Counted from the first letter of the stretch, positions 52,201 through 60,363 are shown. The stretch is DNA of 64,000 nucleotides from an uncultured Piscinibacter sp. (GCF_937952055.1 NZ_CALFYO010000021.1:1-64000); one strand, 5' to 3'. A program made the numbers and translations. The notes: generated by a model not told the origin, from the sequence alone.

Positions 52201-54931
52201 CCTTGGTCCAGACGTACAGCGGCCGCATCTGGCCGGCTTCACGCTCCCACCACCACACGCTCAGGTTGTCGAGCGAGCCGGGGTCGAACACGGCGAGCAG
52301 CTGCTCGCCCACCTGCTCGGCGATGGCTTCGAACTCGAGCTTGTCGGCGATGCCCTGCTGGATGCGGTTGATCACCGCCAGCTCGGCGTTGCGCTGCTCG
52401 GTCTCCTTGAGCAGCCGCCGCGTCTCGTCGAACAGGCGCGCGTTCTCGAGCGCCACGCCCATGCCGGCGGCCAGTGTCTCGACCAGCCGTACCCGTGCTG
52501 GCGCGAAGGCGTGCTCGCGTTCCAGGTCCGACAGGTACAGGATGCCGCGCACCTGTTCGCCCACCTTCATCGGCACGTACAGGTGCGACCGGGGCAAGCG
52601 TGTCAGCGGCACGAGAGGCACGGCGCCGACGGCCAGTTCGGCTTCCCTGGCGTTCTCGTTGACGACGATCGTTTCGCCGCGGGCAAGCACCAGCGGCGTG
52701 AAGCCGCGCTCGGGCAGCGGCCACGGGGCGAGTTCGACGCGCTGCCCGTCGTAGTAGCCGTAGACCGCCCGGACTACCCCGGCCGCGGCGTCGACGAGCC
52801 AGATCGAAATCTCCTGCTGCGGGAACTGCAGGCGCAACTGCTCGCCGATGCTCTCGACGACGTGCTGGAAGTCGAGCAAGGCCGCGATGCCCTGCTGCAC
52901 GCGGTTGACGACCTCCAGCTCGCCGGCGCGCTGCTCGAGCGCGGCGGTGCGTTCGGCCACCTGCTGCTCCAGGCCTTCCTGCGTGCGCAGGTTCGCCAGC
53001 GCCACGGCCGCCTGCGCCGCGAGCGCGGCCAGCAGGTCGCGGTCGGTCTCGTGGAAGCGGCCGAACAGGCCCTCGAGGTCGGCGTAGAGCAGCCCGAGCA
53101 CCTCGCCTTGGGCGACCAACGGGGCGACGAGGCAGCTGCGCTGGTCGATCTCCTCGATGCCGTCGCCCAGCGGCGGGCCGTGCCGCAGCGCCGAGTCGCG
53201 CACGCGTGCGGCTTCGTCCAGCCAGGGGCGCACCGCGTCGAGCAGGGCCTCGGCGGCTTCGCCGGACGGCATCTGGGAACCGGCGAGTGCGTGATCGCCC
53301 GCGGTTCGTGATGTCGGCGTCAGCGCCAGCAGCACCCGCCTCGCCCCGAGCAGCTCGGCGGCCTCTTCGATGAGGAAATCGTGCAGCGCGTTCTCGGTGC
53401 CGAGCGCGTTCATGCGCAGCCCGGTGTCCACGAGGCGCGCCATCGGCTCGGCGAGCTCGCCGGGTCCGGCCAGATGGGCGGTGTAGCGTGCCCTGGGCAG
53501 CCGCCGGCGGCGCGCGTGCTCCACCCAGGCGCTCAGCAAGGCCGCGTGCGAGTCCGGCGCGTGCAGGTGGGTTCGGCGCACGCCCTCGTCGGCCATCGTC
53601 GCGATGCTGCCCACCAGGGCCCGGTAGGCCTGCGCCATCGCGTCCACGGCCTCGCGGCGGCGGCCGCAGGCGAGCAGCGTGCGGTGGTGCGTCCAGCCGA
53701 CATGCGCGGTGGTCTGGATGCCGTTGCCCTCGATGTGGCCGGGCAGCCGGCGCACCGCCTCGCCCGAGGCCTGGGCAGCAGCATCGGCATCCCCGAGGAG
53801 CAGCTGCGACTCGGCCAGATCGGTGCAGACCCGCGTCGCCAGCGACGCCATCCCAGGGCTGGCCGCCAGCGCGGCAAGGCGGGCCACGTCGCCGGGACGC
53901 CCCTGCCACAACGGCGCACGGGCGTGCGCCCATGCCAGCTGCTCGACCCACACCGGATCCGGGTCCTCGTCCAGCAGGCGAGCCGCCTCGTCCAGGGCCG
54001 CCTGGCTGGCGTCGAGGCGGCCCCCGCGGGCCTCGACATAGGCGAGCGCCCGCAGCATGTTGATCCGCGCCGACGGTCGCCAGAAGCCGCGCGACAGGTC
54101 AAGCGAGGCCTGGAACTGGCGCCGCGCCTGCCGCCAGAGGCCCAGTCGGCCGTAGGTCTGGCCCAGCAAGTTGTGGATCTCCGCACGTACGGGCTGGTCG
54201 CCCGCATCGACGCCGGCGGTCAGCGCCGCCTTCAGGTGTGTCAGCCGCAGCGCCAGGTCCTGCGAGGCGGAACTCAGCGCTGCGAGCGCCCCCGCGACGC
54301 CTGCCGGGTCGCCGTGGCGTCGCGCCAGGGCGAGTGCCCGTTCGGCCGCTTCCTGCATGGCGGCGCGCTCCGCCAGTCCCTCCAGGGCCAGCGCCTGGAG
54401 ACGCAACGCCCGGCCCTGCCGCACCGCGTCACCGGCGGCCTCGAACAGCGCGGCCGCGACACCTGCATGATCGGCCGCGGCACGGTCCTGCTCGAACCGC
54501 AGTTCGAAGTGCGCCTGCAGCGCCAGCGCCTGTGCTCGGAGGGCACGCAAGCGCGCACGGCGGGCCAGGACCTCGGCTTCCCGCGCGTCCTGCAGGCTCT
54601 CGCCCGAATACCGGCGGCGCAGCTGCACCAAGGCGTGGGCGCAGAGCAGCTGCGCCCGCAGCGCAGCGCTCGGAAAGGCTTCCGCCAGGTTCCGCATCGC
54701 GGCCAGATCGGCGAGGGCGGCAGGCGCATCGGCGAGCGCGAGGTGGCTCTCGATGCGCTGCGCCAGGAGCGGCATGCGCGCGGTGGCGGCAGCCTCCTCG
54801 GCCGGCGCGGGCGCGTCGAGCCGGGACGCCAGCAGCGCCAGCGCCTGCGCGTGACGGCCCCCGCGCGCCAGCGACTCGGCCTGCCGTGCGATCTCTGCGC
54901 TCAAGGCCACCCTCGGCTCATGGGTCTGCAT
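49211..54931 (-). CDS. Giant hybrid histidine kinase: TPR, five GAF-type domains, HisKA, HATPase, two REC
   Basis: 1906 residues, soluble. Residues about 1-470 form TPR-like helical repeats. About 490-1375 holds five GAF-like sensor units, three of them linked by near-identical helices (ARLFDET, ELAVINRIQQGIA). The kinase core has His1403 in MSHEIRTPMN and a HATPase domain; two receivers follow with Asp1691 (ILDMHMPGMDG) and Asp1832 (LMDVQMPEMDG). Everything needed for a multistep relay is present. It is the first gene of the operon (ATG at 54931) and is coupled to the membrane kinase by a GTGA overlap. GAF ligands are unknown. Confidence 0.92.
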   Translation of the reverse strand: MQTHEPRVALSAEIARQAESLARGGRHAQALALLASRLDAPAPAEEAAATARMPLLAQRIESHLALADAPAALADLAAMRNLAEAFPSAALRAQLLCAHALVQLRRRYSGESLQDAREAEVLARRARLRALRAQALALQAHFELRFEQDRAAADHAGVAAALFEAAGDAVRQGRALRLQALALEGLAERAAMQEAAERALALARRHGDPAGVAGALAALSSASQDLALRLTHLKAALTAGVDAGDQPVRAEIHNLLGQTYGRLGLWRQARRQFQASLDLSRGFWRPSARINMLRALAYVEARGGRLDASQAALDEAARLLDEDPDPVWVEQLAWAHARAPLWQGRPGDVARLAALAASPGMASLATRVCTDLAESQLLLGDADAAAQASGEAVRRLPGHIEGNGIQTTAHVGWTHHRTLLACGRRREAVDAMAQAYRALVGSIATMADEGVRRTHLHAPDSHAALLSAWVEHARRRRLPRARYTAHLAGPGELAEPMARLVDTGLRMNALGTENALHDFLIEEAAELLGARRVLLALTPTSRTAGDHALAGSQMPSGEAAEALLDAVRPWLDEAARVRDSALRHGPPLGDGIEEIDQRSCLVAPLVAQGEVLGLLYADLEGLFGRFHETDRDLLAALAAQAAVALANLRTQEGLEQQVAERTAALEQRAGELEVVNRVQQGIAALLDFQHVVESIGEQLRLQFPQQEISIWLVDAAAGVVRAVYGYYDGQRVELAPWPLPERGFTPLVLARGETIVVNENAREAELAVGAVPLVPLTRLPRSHLYVPMKVGEQVRGILYLSDLEREHAFAPARVRLVETLAAGMGVALENARLFDETRRLLKETEQRNAELAVINRIQQGIADKLEFEAIAEQVGEQLLAVFDPGSLDNLSVWWWEREAGQMRPLYVWTKGQREFGVASVPVDTVPAARRVMREGATLVAHTSDEIWAQGFIYVEQGALVEDRSEMERRGEEEARSVACVPVTAGDRVLGAVMISDYRREHAYGEPEVRLLQTVAATMGAALENARLFAETQRLLEETEARNGELAVITAVQQAMAGQLSLQGVYDAVGDQLRQVFPGHGITIRRYDPAANRMSFPYWWDPGLGRTVIPDRTPGGIGAWVLRTRSTLLINERHAEAVARIGGVANSGAPGGRDTRSHVVVPMLIGEQVLGMIDLHNLEREHAFDTATVRLLETIAASTAIALENARLFDETQRRAREAAALSDVGRELSSSLELATVLDAIARHAKELLGASESAIFLPQAGSAQHRAIVAHGEIAEQIRDTVVEAGRGIIGSLLESGRPELLNDALADPRRIQIPGTEPREGERLMVVPLLGAGDAVLGAMAVWRRGGAHFAAHELEFLVGLSRQASVALANARLFDEAQRAREQAEAANEAKSAFVATMSHEIRTPMNAVIGMSGLLLDTPLTDEQREFASTIRDSGDALLTIINDILDFSKIEAGRMDIEEQPFDLRECVESALDLVAPGAGHKHLDLAYLFEGEVPAVVRGDVTRLRQVLTNLLSNAVKFTEAGEVVLTVTRGGQGRLRFAVRDTGIGLSEAGLAKLFQSFSQADSSTTRRYGGTGLGLVISRRLAELMGGSLQAESRGLGQGCTFHLGLPLPASDLQPAATPRSILGPQPALAGKRVLVVDDNATNRRVIDLQTARWGMVPTSAASAEQALARIEAGERFDLAILDMHMPGMDGAALAVRLRELAPRMPRVLFTSLGAVREWARSELFDAALGKPLHQSALFDTLADLLAGDKAARASQAPAAALAVDAILAARHPLRILLAEDNLTNQKLALRLLSQMGYRADVAANGIEVIESLERQRYDLVLMDVQMPEMDGLEASRRIVTAQPDAARRPRIVAMTANAMQGDREACLAAGMDDYVTKPIRVEALVEALMQVTPRGSV

Positions 54932-55005
54932 GCCCCTTCATCGCCGCCCGCGATGGCCCGGCAGGCCATGCCGCGACGCGCGGCGCTCGCGAGCATGCGT
55001 CGGCA

Positions 55006-55170
55006 TCAGGCCCGTCCCGTCGCGGCCGGCTGCGCGGCAGCCACGGCCGCCGAAGTCGAGGCCGCGCCGGCGAGCCCGTCGATGAACCCGGCGAGTCCGG
55101 CATTGACAAGCAGGGCGAGCGTGAGGAAGACAGCGCGATGGGTGCGGCGCAGCGGCTGGTAGGTGCTCAT
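55006..55170 (-). CDS. 54-residue single-pass membrane peptide (copy 1)
   Basis: 54 residues: a polar, basic N-terminus (MSTYQPLRRTHRAV), one membrane segment (about 14-34) and an Ala-rich tail. It is about 75% identical to the peptide at 57,422 and has the same length, start context and upstream repeats, so it is a real gene although very short. Function unknown. It ends 75 bases before the giant kinase and could be cotranscribed with it, or be a target of the operon's regulator. Confidence 0.75.
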   Translation of the reverse strand: MSTYQPLRRTHRAVFLTLALLVNAGLAGFIDGLAGAASTSAAVAAAQPAATGRA

Positions 55171-55232
55171 GGTCGGCTCCGGTAGGTGGTGGTGTCGATG
55201 GGGTGCATCGTCCTCCCGCCGGACGCCTTCGG

Positions 55233-55272
55233 TCCTTGAGCATCCTGAAGGCAGTCCTGAAGCGTGCTGAAA
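55233..55272 (-). promoter_or_regulatory. Phased CTGAAG repeats upstream of peptide copy 1
   Basis: CTGAAG at 55245-55250, CTGAAG at 55257-55262 and CTGAAA at 55267-55272 (plus-strand reading) follow a TTGAG, about one helical turn apart (12 and 10 bases). The same array stands at the same distance before peptide copy 2. Phased direct repeats are typical of OmpR/PhoB-type winged-helix regulators. Confidence 0.6.
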
Positions 55273-55337
55273 CTGCTGCCGCGATTCCGAACGCGAGCCC
55301 CGCGCCGAGCGACGCCTCACCCCCCCGGCGTGCGGGC

Positions 55338-57185
55338 CTACAACGCGGCACCACCGCCGCGGCGCCGCTGTTCGGCGAGGTCGATGTCCACGTACTTCCA
55401 GAACAGGCCGTTGAACGTGTGCCGGTTGTAGCCCACGAGCCACGGGTGCGCGAGGTCCGTCGCCACGCGATGCACCTGAAGCTTCAGCGGCATGTACGCC
55501 ACCATCAAGCGGGCGGCGTCCTTCATCACGGCCAGCCGCTCGGGGCCGTCGGGCAGGCGGCGCTGCTTCTCGTACAGCGCGTTGTAGGCCGGCAGGTCGA
55601 AGCGGGAGTGGTTGACCCCGCCCTTGTTGGGCCCGTAGGCGAGCGAGAGGAACACGTCGGCGTCCGGTTCGCCGCCGTTCCAGGCCATGCCGAACATCAT
55701 CAGCCGGCCGGCGCGGCTGGCCTTCAGGTGCTCGGGGAACTTCGCGACGTCGAACTCGATCCTGAGCCCGATCGCGCGCATGTTCTTCTGCCACAGCTCG
55801 TCGTACTGGCGGCTCAGCTGGTCGGGGGTCGTGGCATAGCGCAGCACCAGCGGCGAGCCGTCGGGCTGCTCGCGCCAGCCGTCGCCGTCGCGGTCGACGT
55901 AGCCGTGCATGTCGAGCAGCGCCTGGGCACGCGCGGGGCTGAACTCGCTCAGCGTGGTCTTGAACTGGTGGTCATGGCCGAAGGTGCCCGGCGGCATCGG
56001 CCCCTGGGCCGGGACGGCTTGGCCTTGCCGCACCAGGCGGATCTGGCGGTCCACGTCCACCGCCAGCGAAATGGCCCGCCGCAGCGCCACCTTGTGCGGC
56101 TCGTAGCCGCCGACGACCGGGTTCTCCATCTGGAAGTAGCTGAACGCGGCGTCGGCCCGCGCATAGCGCGCCATCGTGATGCCCCGCTTGGCCAGGTGCG
56201 GTGCCAGTCGGTCGTTGGGGAACGCCACGGTGGCGAAGTCCGACGGCACCGCCTCGATCAGGTCCTGCTCCGCGTTGAGGAACGAAAGCCAGCGCGGCTG
56301 CGACTCCTCGATGATCGAGATGTGCACCTCGTCGACCATCGGCAGCCTGCGGCCCTTGAGCTGGCCGGCGATGCGCGCCAGGTGCTCGCTGCCGGCAGGC
56401 GGGCTTTCGTCGTAGCGCACGTCGCGGTAGTTCGGGTTGCGCACGAGCACGATGCGCGAACTGCGCTTCCACTCCTTCAGCATGAAGGGACCGGTGCCCA
56501 CCGGATGCTCGCCGATCAGGTCGCCATAGGCCTCGACCACCTCGCGCGCCAGCGCGCCGGCATAGGAGCCGAAGACGTAGGTGTACAGGAACCGCGGCGA
56601 CGGTTCGGCCAGCTTGACCTGGAACGTGTATCGATCGAGCGCGCGCAGGCCCTCGGCGGGGGTGTCGTAGTCGAACGGCTTCTTTGCGTCGATGGCCTTC
56701 TTGCGCAACTCCGAGAGCCCGAGGATCTTCTCGTTCTCGAAGAAGCTCAGCTTGCCGCTTTTCCAGCGCGGGTCGTAGTGGCGCTTGATCGAATAGACGT
56801 AGTCCTCGGCGACCAGCTGGCGCTTCCTGCCCTTGAAGGCGGCATCGTCGGCGAAGTAGATGCCCGGCCGGATGCGGAACGTGAAGGTCCTGAAGTCGGC
56901 GCTGACCTCGGGCATGCCGGCCGCGGTGTTGGGGCGCATGCCCACCGGCGCGGCGAGGAACGTGTATTCGAGCGGCGCTTCGAAGATGCCGCTCAGCACC
57001 GCGTTGGAGTAGATGTCCGTCACCTGCGCCGGATCGAACGCCGTCTCGGCGATCGGGAACGCGTAGCGCAGCACCTTGCGTCCTTGCGGGCCGCCGCCGT
57101 CGGCAGCCGCTGCCGCGGCGCCGCACGCCGCGGTCACCGCCGCCACCGCGATCCACCGGACCCAGGACTTCCGCAGGCCGATCAC
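55338..57185 (-). CDS. ABC-type extracellular solute-binding protein, family 5 (peptide-type)
   Basis: 615 residues. A signal peptide (about 1-28, ending AAAAA) precedes an SBP_bac_5 domain with the typical FRIRPGIYFADD and VGTGPFMLKEW segments. Such proteins deliver oligopeptides, opines or related solutes to an ABC importer in the inner membrane. No permease or ATPase gene is near, so it is an orphan that may work as a periplasmic sensor or share a distant transporter. The start is a GTG at 57185. It stands between the two 54-residue peptides. Confidence 0.87.
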   Translation of the reverse strand: MIGLRKSWVRWIAVAAVTAACGAAAAAADGGGPQGRKVLRYAFPIAETAFDPAQVTDIYSNAVLSGIFEAPLEYTFLAAPVGMRPNTAAGMPEVSADFRTFTFRIRPGIYFADDAAFKGRKRQLVAEDYVYSIKRHYDPRWKSGKLSFFENEKILGLSELRKKAIDAKKPFDYDTPAEGLRALDRYTFQVKLAEPSPRFLYTYVFGSYAGALAREVVEAYGDLIGEHPVGTGPFMLKEWKRSSRIVLVRNPNYRDVRYDESPPAGSEHLARIAGQLKGRRLPMVDEVHISIIEESQPRWLSFLNAEQDLIEAVPSDFATVAFPNDRLAPHLAKRGITMARYARADAAFSYFQMENPVVGGYEPHKVALRRAISLAVDVDRQIRLVRQGQAVPAQGPMPPGTFGHDHQFKTTLSEFSPARAQALLDMHGYVDRDGDGWREQPDGSPLVLRYATTPDQLSRQYDELWQKNMRAIGLRIEFDVAKFPEHLKASRAGRLMMFGMAWNGGEPDADVFLSLAYGPNKGGVNHSRFDLPAYNALYEKQRRLPDGPERLAVMKDAARLMVAYMPLKLQVHRVATDLAHPWLVGYNRHTFNGLFWKYVDIDLAEQRRRGGGAAL

Positions 57186-57421
57186 TGTGACAACTCCGCT
57201 CGGCCGGCCCGGATGCCGCCCTTCGCGCCGATGGCACGCGAGCCCGCGCCGCGCCGCGCGGGCGGTTCGACGGGACGTGCGAACCGTTCGCTCGACTTCG
57301 CGATCGGCCTGTCGGAAGGATTGCCCATCATTGCCGCTCCTTCGCCTCGGTGACACGTGAGTCTATGCCGCAGGGCCCCGGATGGGGGCCTGGCATGCGC
57401 GATCCGCGGCAAGCACGGGTG

Positions 57422-57586
57422 TCAGGCCTGACCCGGCGCGGCGGGCTTCGCGGCGGCCACTTCGGCATTCGCCTGGGCAGCGCCCGCGAGGCCGTCGATG
57501 AATCCGGCAATGCCGGCATTGACCAGCAGGGCGATCACAAGAAAGACTGCGCGTTGGGTGCGGCGCAGCGGTGTGTAGGTGCTCAT
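57422..57586 (-). CDS. 54-residue single-pass membrane peptide (copy 2)
   Basis: 54 residues, paralogue of the peptide at 55,006: same start (MSTYTPLRRTQRAV), one membrane segment with the shared GFIDGLAGAA, and an Ala/Lys-rich tail. The similarity continues through the leader and the upstream CTGAAG array, so the duplicated unit is about 270 bases and includes the promoter. No family recognised. Confidence 0.75.
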   Translation of the reverse strand: MSTYTPLRRTQRAVFLVIALLVNAGIAGFIDGLAGAAQANAEVAAAKPAAPGQA

Positions 57587-57652
57587 GGTCGGCTCCGGTC
57601 GGTGAGGTGGATGTCGATGGGTGCATCGTGCGCCCGCAAGGGGCCCTGAGTC

Positions 57653-57689
57653 CTTGAGCATCCTGAAGGGTGGCTGAAGCCTCCTGAAT
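57653..57689 (-). promoter_or_regulatory. Phased CTGAAG repeats upstream of peptide copy 2
   Basis: CTGAAG at 57663-57668, CTGAAG at 57674-57679 and CTGAAT at 57684-57689, spaced 11 and 10 bases, after a TTGAG. The first repeat lies 77 bases before the ATG, against 75 in copy 1. Conserved spacing in an otherwise diverging leader points to a protein-binding site. Confidence 0.6.
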
Positions 57690-57892
57690 CGATGCCTGGC
57701 GGCTCCGGGTGCCGCGCGGGAGCGACGCGCCGGGCGGGCTCGCTCCCCGGCTCGCCCCGGACCTCCCGCACGCGCGGGCAGATGTCGTATCTACGGAGGC
57801 CACGCCTCCAATCGGCGTAATAACATGGTCGCAGCCCATCAACTGCGCCAGTCGAGTAGACCGCGGCCCGTCGTCACGACCCCACACGCCCC

Positions 57893-59005
57893 ATGGAACT
57901 GTCGCAAGTCCAGGCGCTCCAGACCCAGGTGTTGTGGGCGGCCTTTGGCGTCTCGCTCGCCTTCGGCGCGATCGCCCAGCGCACCCACTTCTGCACCATG
58001 GGCGCCATCAGCGACATCTTCAACATGGGCAACTGGGTGCGCATGCGGATGTGGGGGATGGCGGTCGGCGTGGCGATGATCGGCTTCTACGCCATGGCCG
58101 CGCTGGGCTGGATCAACGCCTCGGCCAGCATCTATTCGTCGGCGCGCGTCCCCTGGCTGTCGGCGCTGGTGGGCGGTGCGCTGTTCGGCTTCGGCATGGT
58201 GCTGGCGTCGGGATGCGGCAGCAAGACGCTGGTGCGCATCGGCGACGGCAACCTGAAGTCGGTGGTCGTCTTCTTCGTCATGGGCTTCGGTGCCTACGCG
58301 TCGATGCGGGGCATGACGGGCCTGCTCAGCAGCAGGACGATCGACCGCGTCTCGTTCGAAATGCCCGGCGGCAGCGGTGTGCCGACCTGGCTGTCCGGCC
58401 TGCTCGGCATCGATCCCGTGGTCACCGGGCTGGCGCTGTCGCTGCTGGTGGGGGGCGGGCTGGTGGCCTGGGCGCTGGCCGATGCGGAATTCCGCACGTC
58501 GGCCGACCACCTGCTGGCCGGCCTGGGGATCGGCGGCGTGATCGTCGCGATGTGGTGGATCATCGGCCACATGGGGTTCGTGCCCGAGCACCCCGAGACG
58601 CTGGAGCCGGTCTACCTGGGCACCGCGGGCGGGCGCATGCAGGCGCTGAGCTTCACCTCGCCCATGGCGCGCACCCTCGACTACGTGATGTCCTTCGACG
58701 CCAACACGGTGCTCAGCCTGGGCGTGGTCTCGGTGGTCGGCGTCGTGCTCGGGTCCTTCGCCTATGCCCTGACCTCGCGCCGGTTCCAGTGGGAAGGCTT
58801 CAATGGCGCGCAGGACACGGGCCTGCACCTGGTGGGCGGCCTGTGCATGGGGGTCGGTGGCGTCACGGCCGGCGGCTGCACGGTGGGCCAGGGCCTGTCG
58901 GGCCTGTCCACGCTGGGGCTGACCAGCTTCATCGCCGTCACCGGCATCATGCTCGGCGCCGTGCTGGGCCTGCACCTGCAGCGCTGGCTGATCATGCGGG
59001 AGTGA
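57893..59005 (+). CDS. YeeE/YedE (TsuA-like) sulfur-compound transporter
   Basis: 370 residues with about nine to ten membrane segments in two repeats. Conserved cysteines stand in RTHFCTMGA (Cys34), ASGCGSKT (Cys108) and TAGGCTVGQG near the end; in TsuA such cysteines pass thiosulfate through the membrane. It should import thiosulfate or another sulfane-sulfur compound. The tusA-like gene follows 46 bases downstream and belongs to the same operon. Confidence 0.9.
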   Translation: MELSQVQALQTQVLWAAFGVSLAFGAIAQRTHFCTMGAISDIFNMGNWVRMRMWGMAVGVAMIGFYAMAALGWINASASIYSSARVPWLSALVGGALFGFGMVLASGCGSKTLVRIGDGNLKSVVVFFVMGFGAYASMRGMTGLLSSRTIDRVSFEMPGGSGVPTWLSGLLGIDPVVTGLALSLLVGGGLVAWALADAEFRTSADHLLAGLGIGGVIVAMWWIIGHMGFVPEHPETLEPVYLGTAGGRMQALSFTSPMARTLDYVMSFDANTVLSLGVVSVVGVVLGSFAYALTSRRFQWEGFNGAQDTGLHLVGGLCMGVGGVTAGGCTVGQGLSGLSTLGLTSFIAVTGIMLGAVLGLHLQRWLIMRE

Positions 59006-59051
59006 CGGTGCATCAGGGATTCCATTCTTTCCAACGAAGGCAGAACACGCC

Positions 59052-59279
59052 ATGCAGATCGACAGAGAACTGGATGCCCGCGGCCTGAACTGCCCGGTGC
59101 CGCTGATGAAGGCCAAGAGGGCGCTGGGCGAGATGCGAAGCGGCCAGGTGCTGCGCGTGGTCGCCACCGACTCGGGCTCGATGCGCGACTTCGCAGCCTA
59201 CGCCCGGACTGCGGGGCACGAGATGATCGAGCAGACCAACGTCGGCCGCGAATACATCCACGTGTTGCGCTGCGCCTGA
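59052..59279 (+). CDS. tusA: TusA-family sulfur carrier protein
   Basis: 75 residues, the complete SirA/TusA fold, with the persulfide Cys14 in the CPVP motif (LDARGLNCPVPLMKAK). It carries sulfur from rhodanese-type enzymes or imported thiosulfate to biosynthesis or oxidation. The partnership with YeeE is a known gene pair (YeeE/YeeD), so a role in thiosulfate use is more likely than tRNA thiolation. Confidence 0.93.
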   Translation: MQIDRELDARGLNCPVPLMKAKRALGEMRSGQVLRVVATDSGSMRDFAAYARTAGHEMIEQTNVGREYIHVLRCA

Positions 59280-59315
59280 TCCGCGCCGGCCTCCCCGGGC
59301 GCGGCCGGGATCAGG
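59275..59315. terminator. Shared hairpin between converging tusA and cNMP-rhodanese genes
   Basis: CCTGATCC (59275-59282) and GGATCAGG (59308-59315) are perfect 8-bp arms that overlap both stop codons; an inner GC-rich stem is also possible. No T-run, so a bidirectional transcription barrier is likely but not certain. Confidence 0.45.
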
Positions 59316-60363
59316 AGGCGGCGTGGTTCACCTCGTAGGGCCAGTCCCTGATGCCGCCCCGCAGCGACACCGCATGGATGCCGCGCTCGCGCAGCAGGAA
59401 CACCGCGGCGATGCTGCGCCGGCCACTGCGGCAGTACACGACGTAGCGTGGCTCCGGGTCGACGGTGAACACGCCCTCCCGACGCAGGCGGTCCAGCGGC
59501 ACGTGCTGCGCGCCCGGGATGTGGCTCTCCTCGAACTCCATCTCGTAGCGGCAGTCCAGCAGCCTGGTGGCACCGCGCGACAACAGTTCGTGCGCCGTCG
59601 CGGCATCCACCTCTTCCACCATGCCGGGCTTGAGCAGGCGGTCGAAATCCGACTTGCCCAGCACCAGCAACCGGCCCGGGGAGATCATCCTCACCGTGGC
59701 CGTGCGGCTGCCCCCCAGCAGCAGCGCTTCCTCGCCGAAGGCGTCGGCGTCGCTGAGCACGGCGGCGAGTAGCGTCTCGTCGGTGATCGGGTCGGTGACC
59801 CAGACCTCGGCCTCGCCGGAGAGGATGATGAAGTAGGCGTCGCCCTCCTCGCCCTGGGTGATCACGGTCTCGCCCGCCGCCACCTCGCGCTCGACCATGC
59901 AGTCGAAGGCCTGGCGCACGACTTCCAGCGGCAAGTCGTGGAAGACCTTGAGGTGGCGCAGCCGCGCCATGTGCCCGCCAAGGTGACTCGAGCTCAGCAG
60001 TTCGTCGAGCGCCTCGCTGTCGATGGACCGGTAGCGTGCATCGGCCAATGCCTGCACGCGAATGCCGCTGCCCGCGGCGCTGAGCAGGGAAAAGCCCGGG
60101 CCGTTTGCGTCGACGTTCAGCTGCCACGCGGTGCGGGCCGGCGTGCCGTCGGGCGCGGTCCAGCAGCGCTGGGCCTGCAGCGCGCCCGACAGCAGCACGA
60201 GATGATCCTTCAGGCCAACGGCATCGTCGGCCAGCCATTCACCGGCCCGCGCGTGGCACGGCGGGCTGCGCCGCAGCAGGTCCAGCAACTGCGCCTGCGG
60301 CAGCCGCGAAAACAAGGTGGTGGCCCTCAGTCGCCTGGCCAGGTCGGCATCATCCATGCACAT
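59311..60363 (-). CDS. Double cyclic-nucleotide-binding domain fused to rhodanese
   Basis: 350 residues. A first, degenerate Crp-like domain (about 14-125) is followed by a canonical one (about 138-250) whose phosphate-binding cassette FGEEALLLGGSRTATV has Glu211 and Arg220. A rhodanese domain (about 255-345) follows, with active Cys311 in VVYCRSGRRS. There is no DNA-binding helix-turn-helix, so this is an enzyme whose sulfur transfer may be gated by cAMP or cGMP. It converges on the YeeE-TusA operon, suggesting the same sulfur pathway. The ATG at 60363 is the family-like start. Confidence 0.88.
   Translation of the reverse strand: MCMDDADLARRLRATTLFSRLPQAQLLDLLRRSPPCHARAGEWLADDAVGLKDHLVLLSGALQAQRCWTAPDGTPARTAWQLNVDANGPGFSLLSAAGSGIRVQALADARYRSIDSEALDELLSSSHLGGHMARLRHLKVFHDLPLEVVRQAFDCMVEREVAAGETVITQGEEGDAYFIILSGEAEVWVTDPITDETLLAAVLSDADAFGEEALLLGGSRTATVRMISPGRLLVLGKSDFDRLLKPGMVEEVDAATAHELLSRGATRLLDCRYEMEFEESHIPGAQHVPLDRLRREGVFTVDPEPRYVVYCRSGRRSIAAVFLLRERGIHAVSLRGGIRDWPYEVNHAAS

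Noticed and set aside
48992..53311. A 1439-codon open frame antisense to the hybrid kinases
   Set aside because: It lies opposite two well-supported kinase genes, has no recognisable domain and shows reversed codon bias. A shadow of GC-rich coding DNA.
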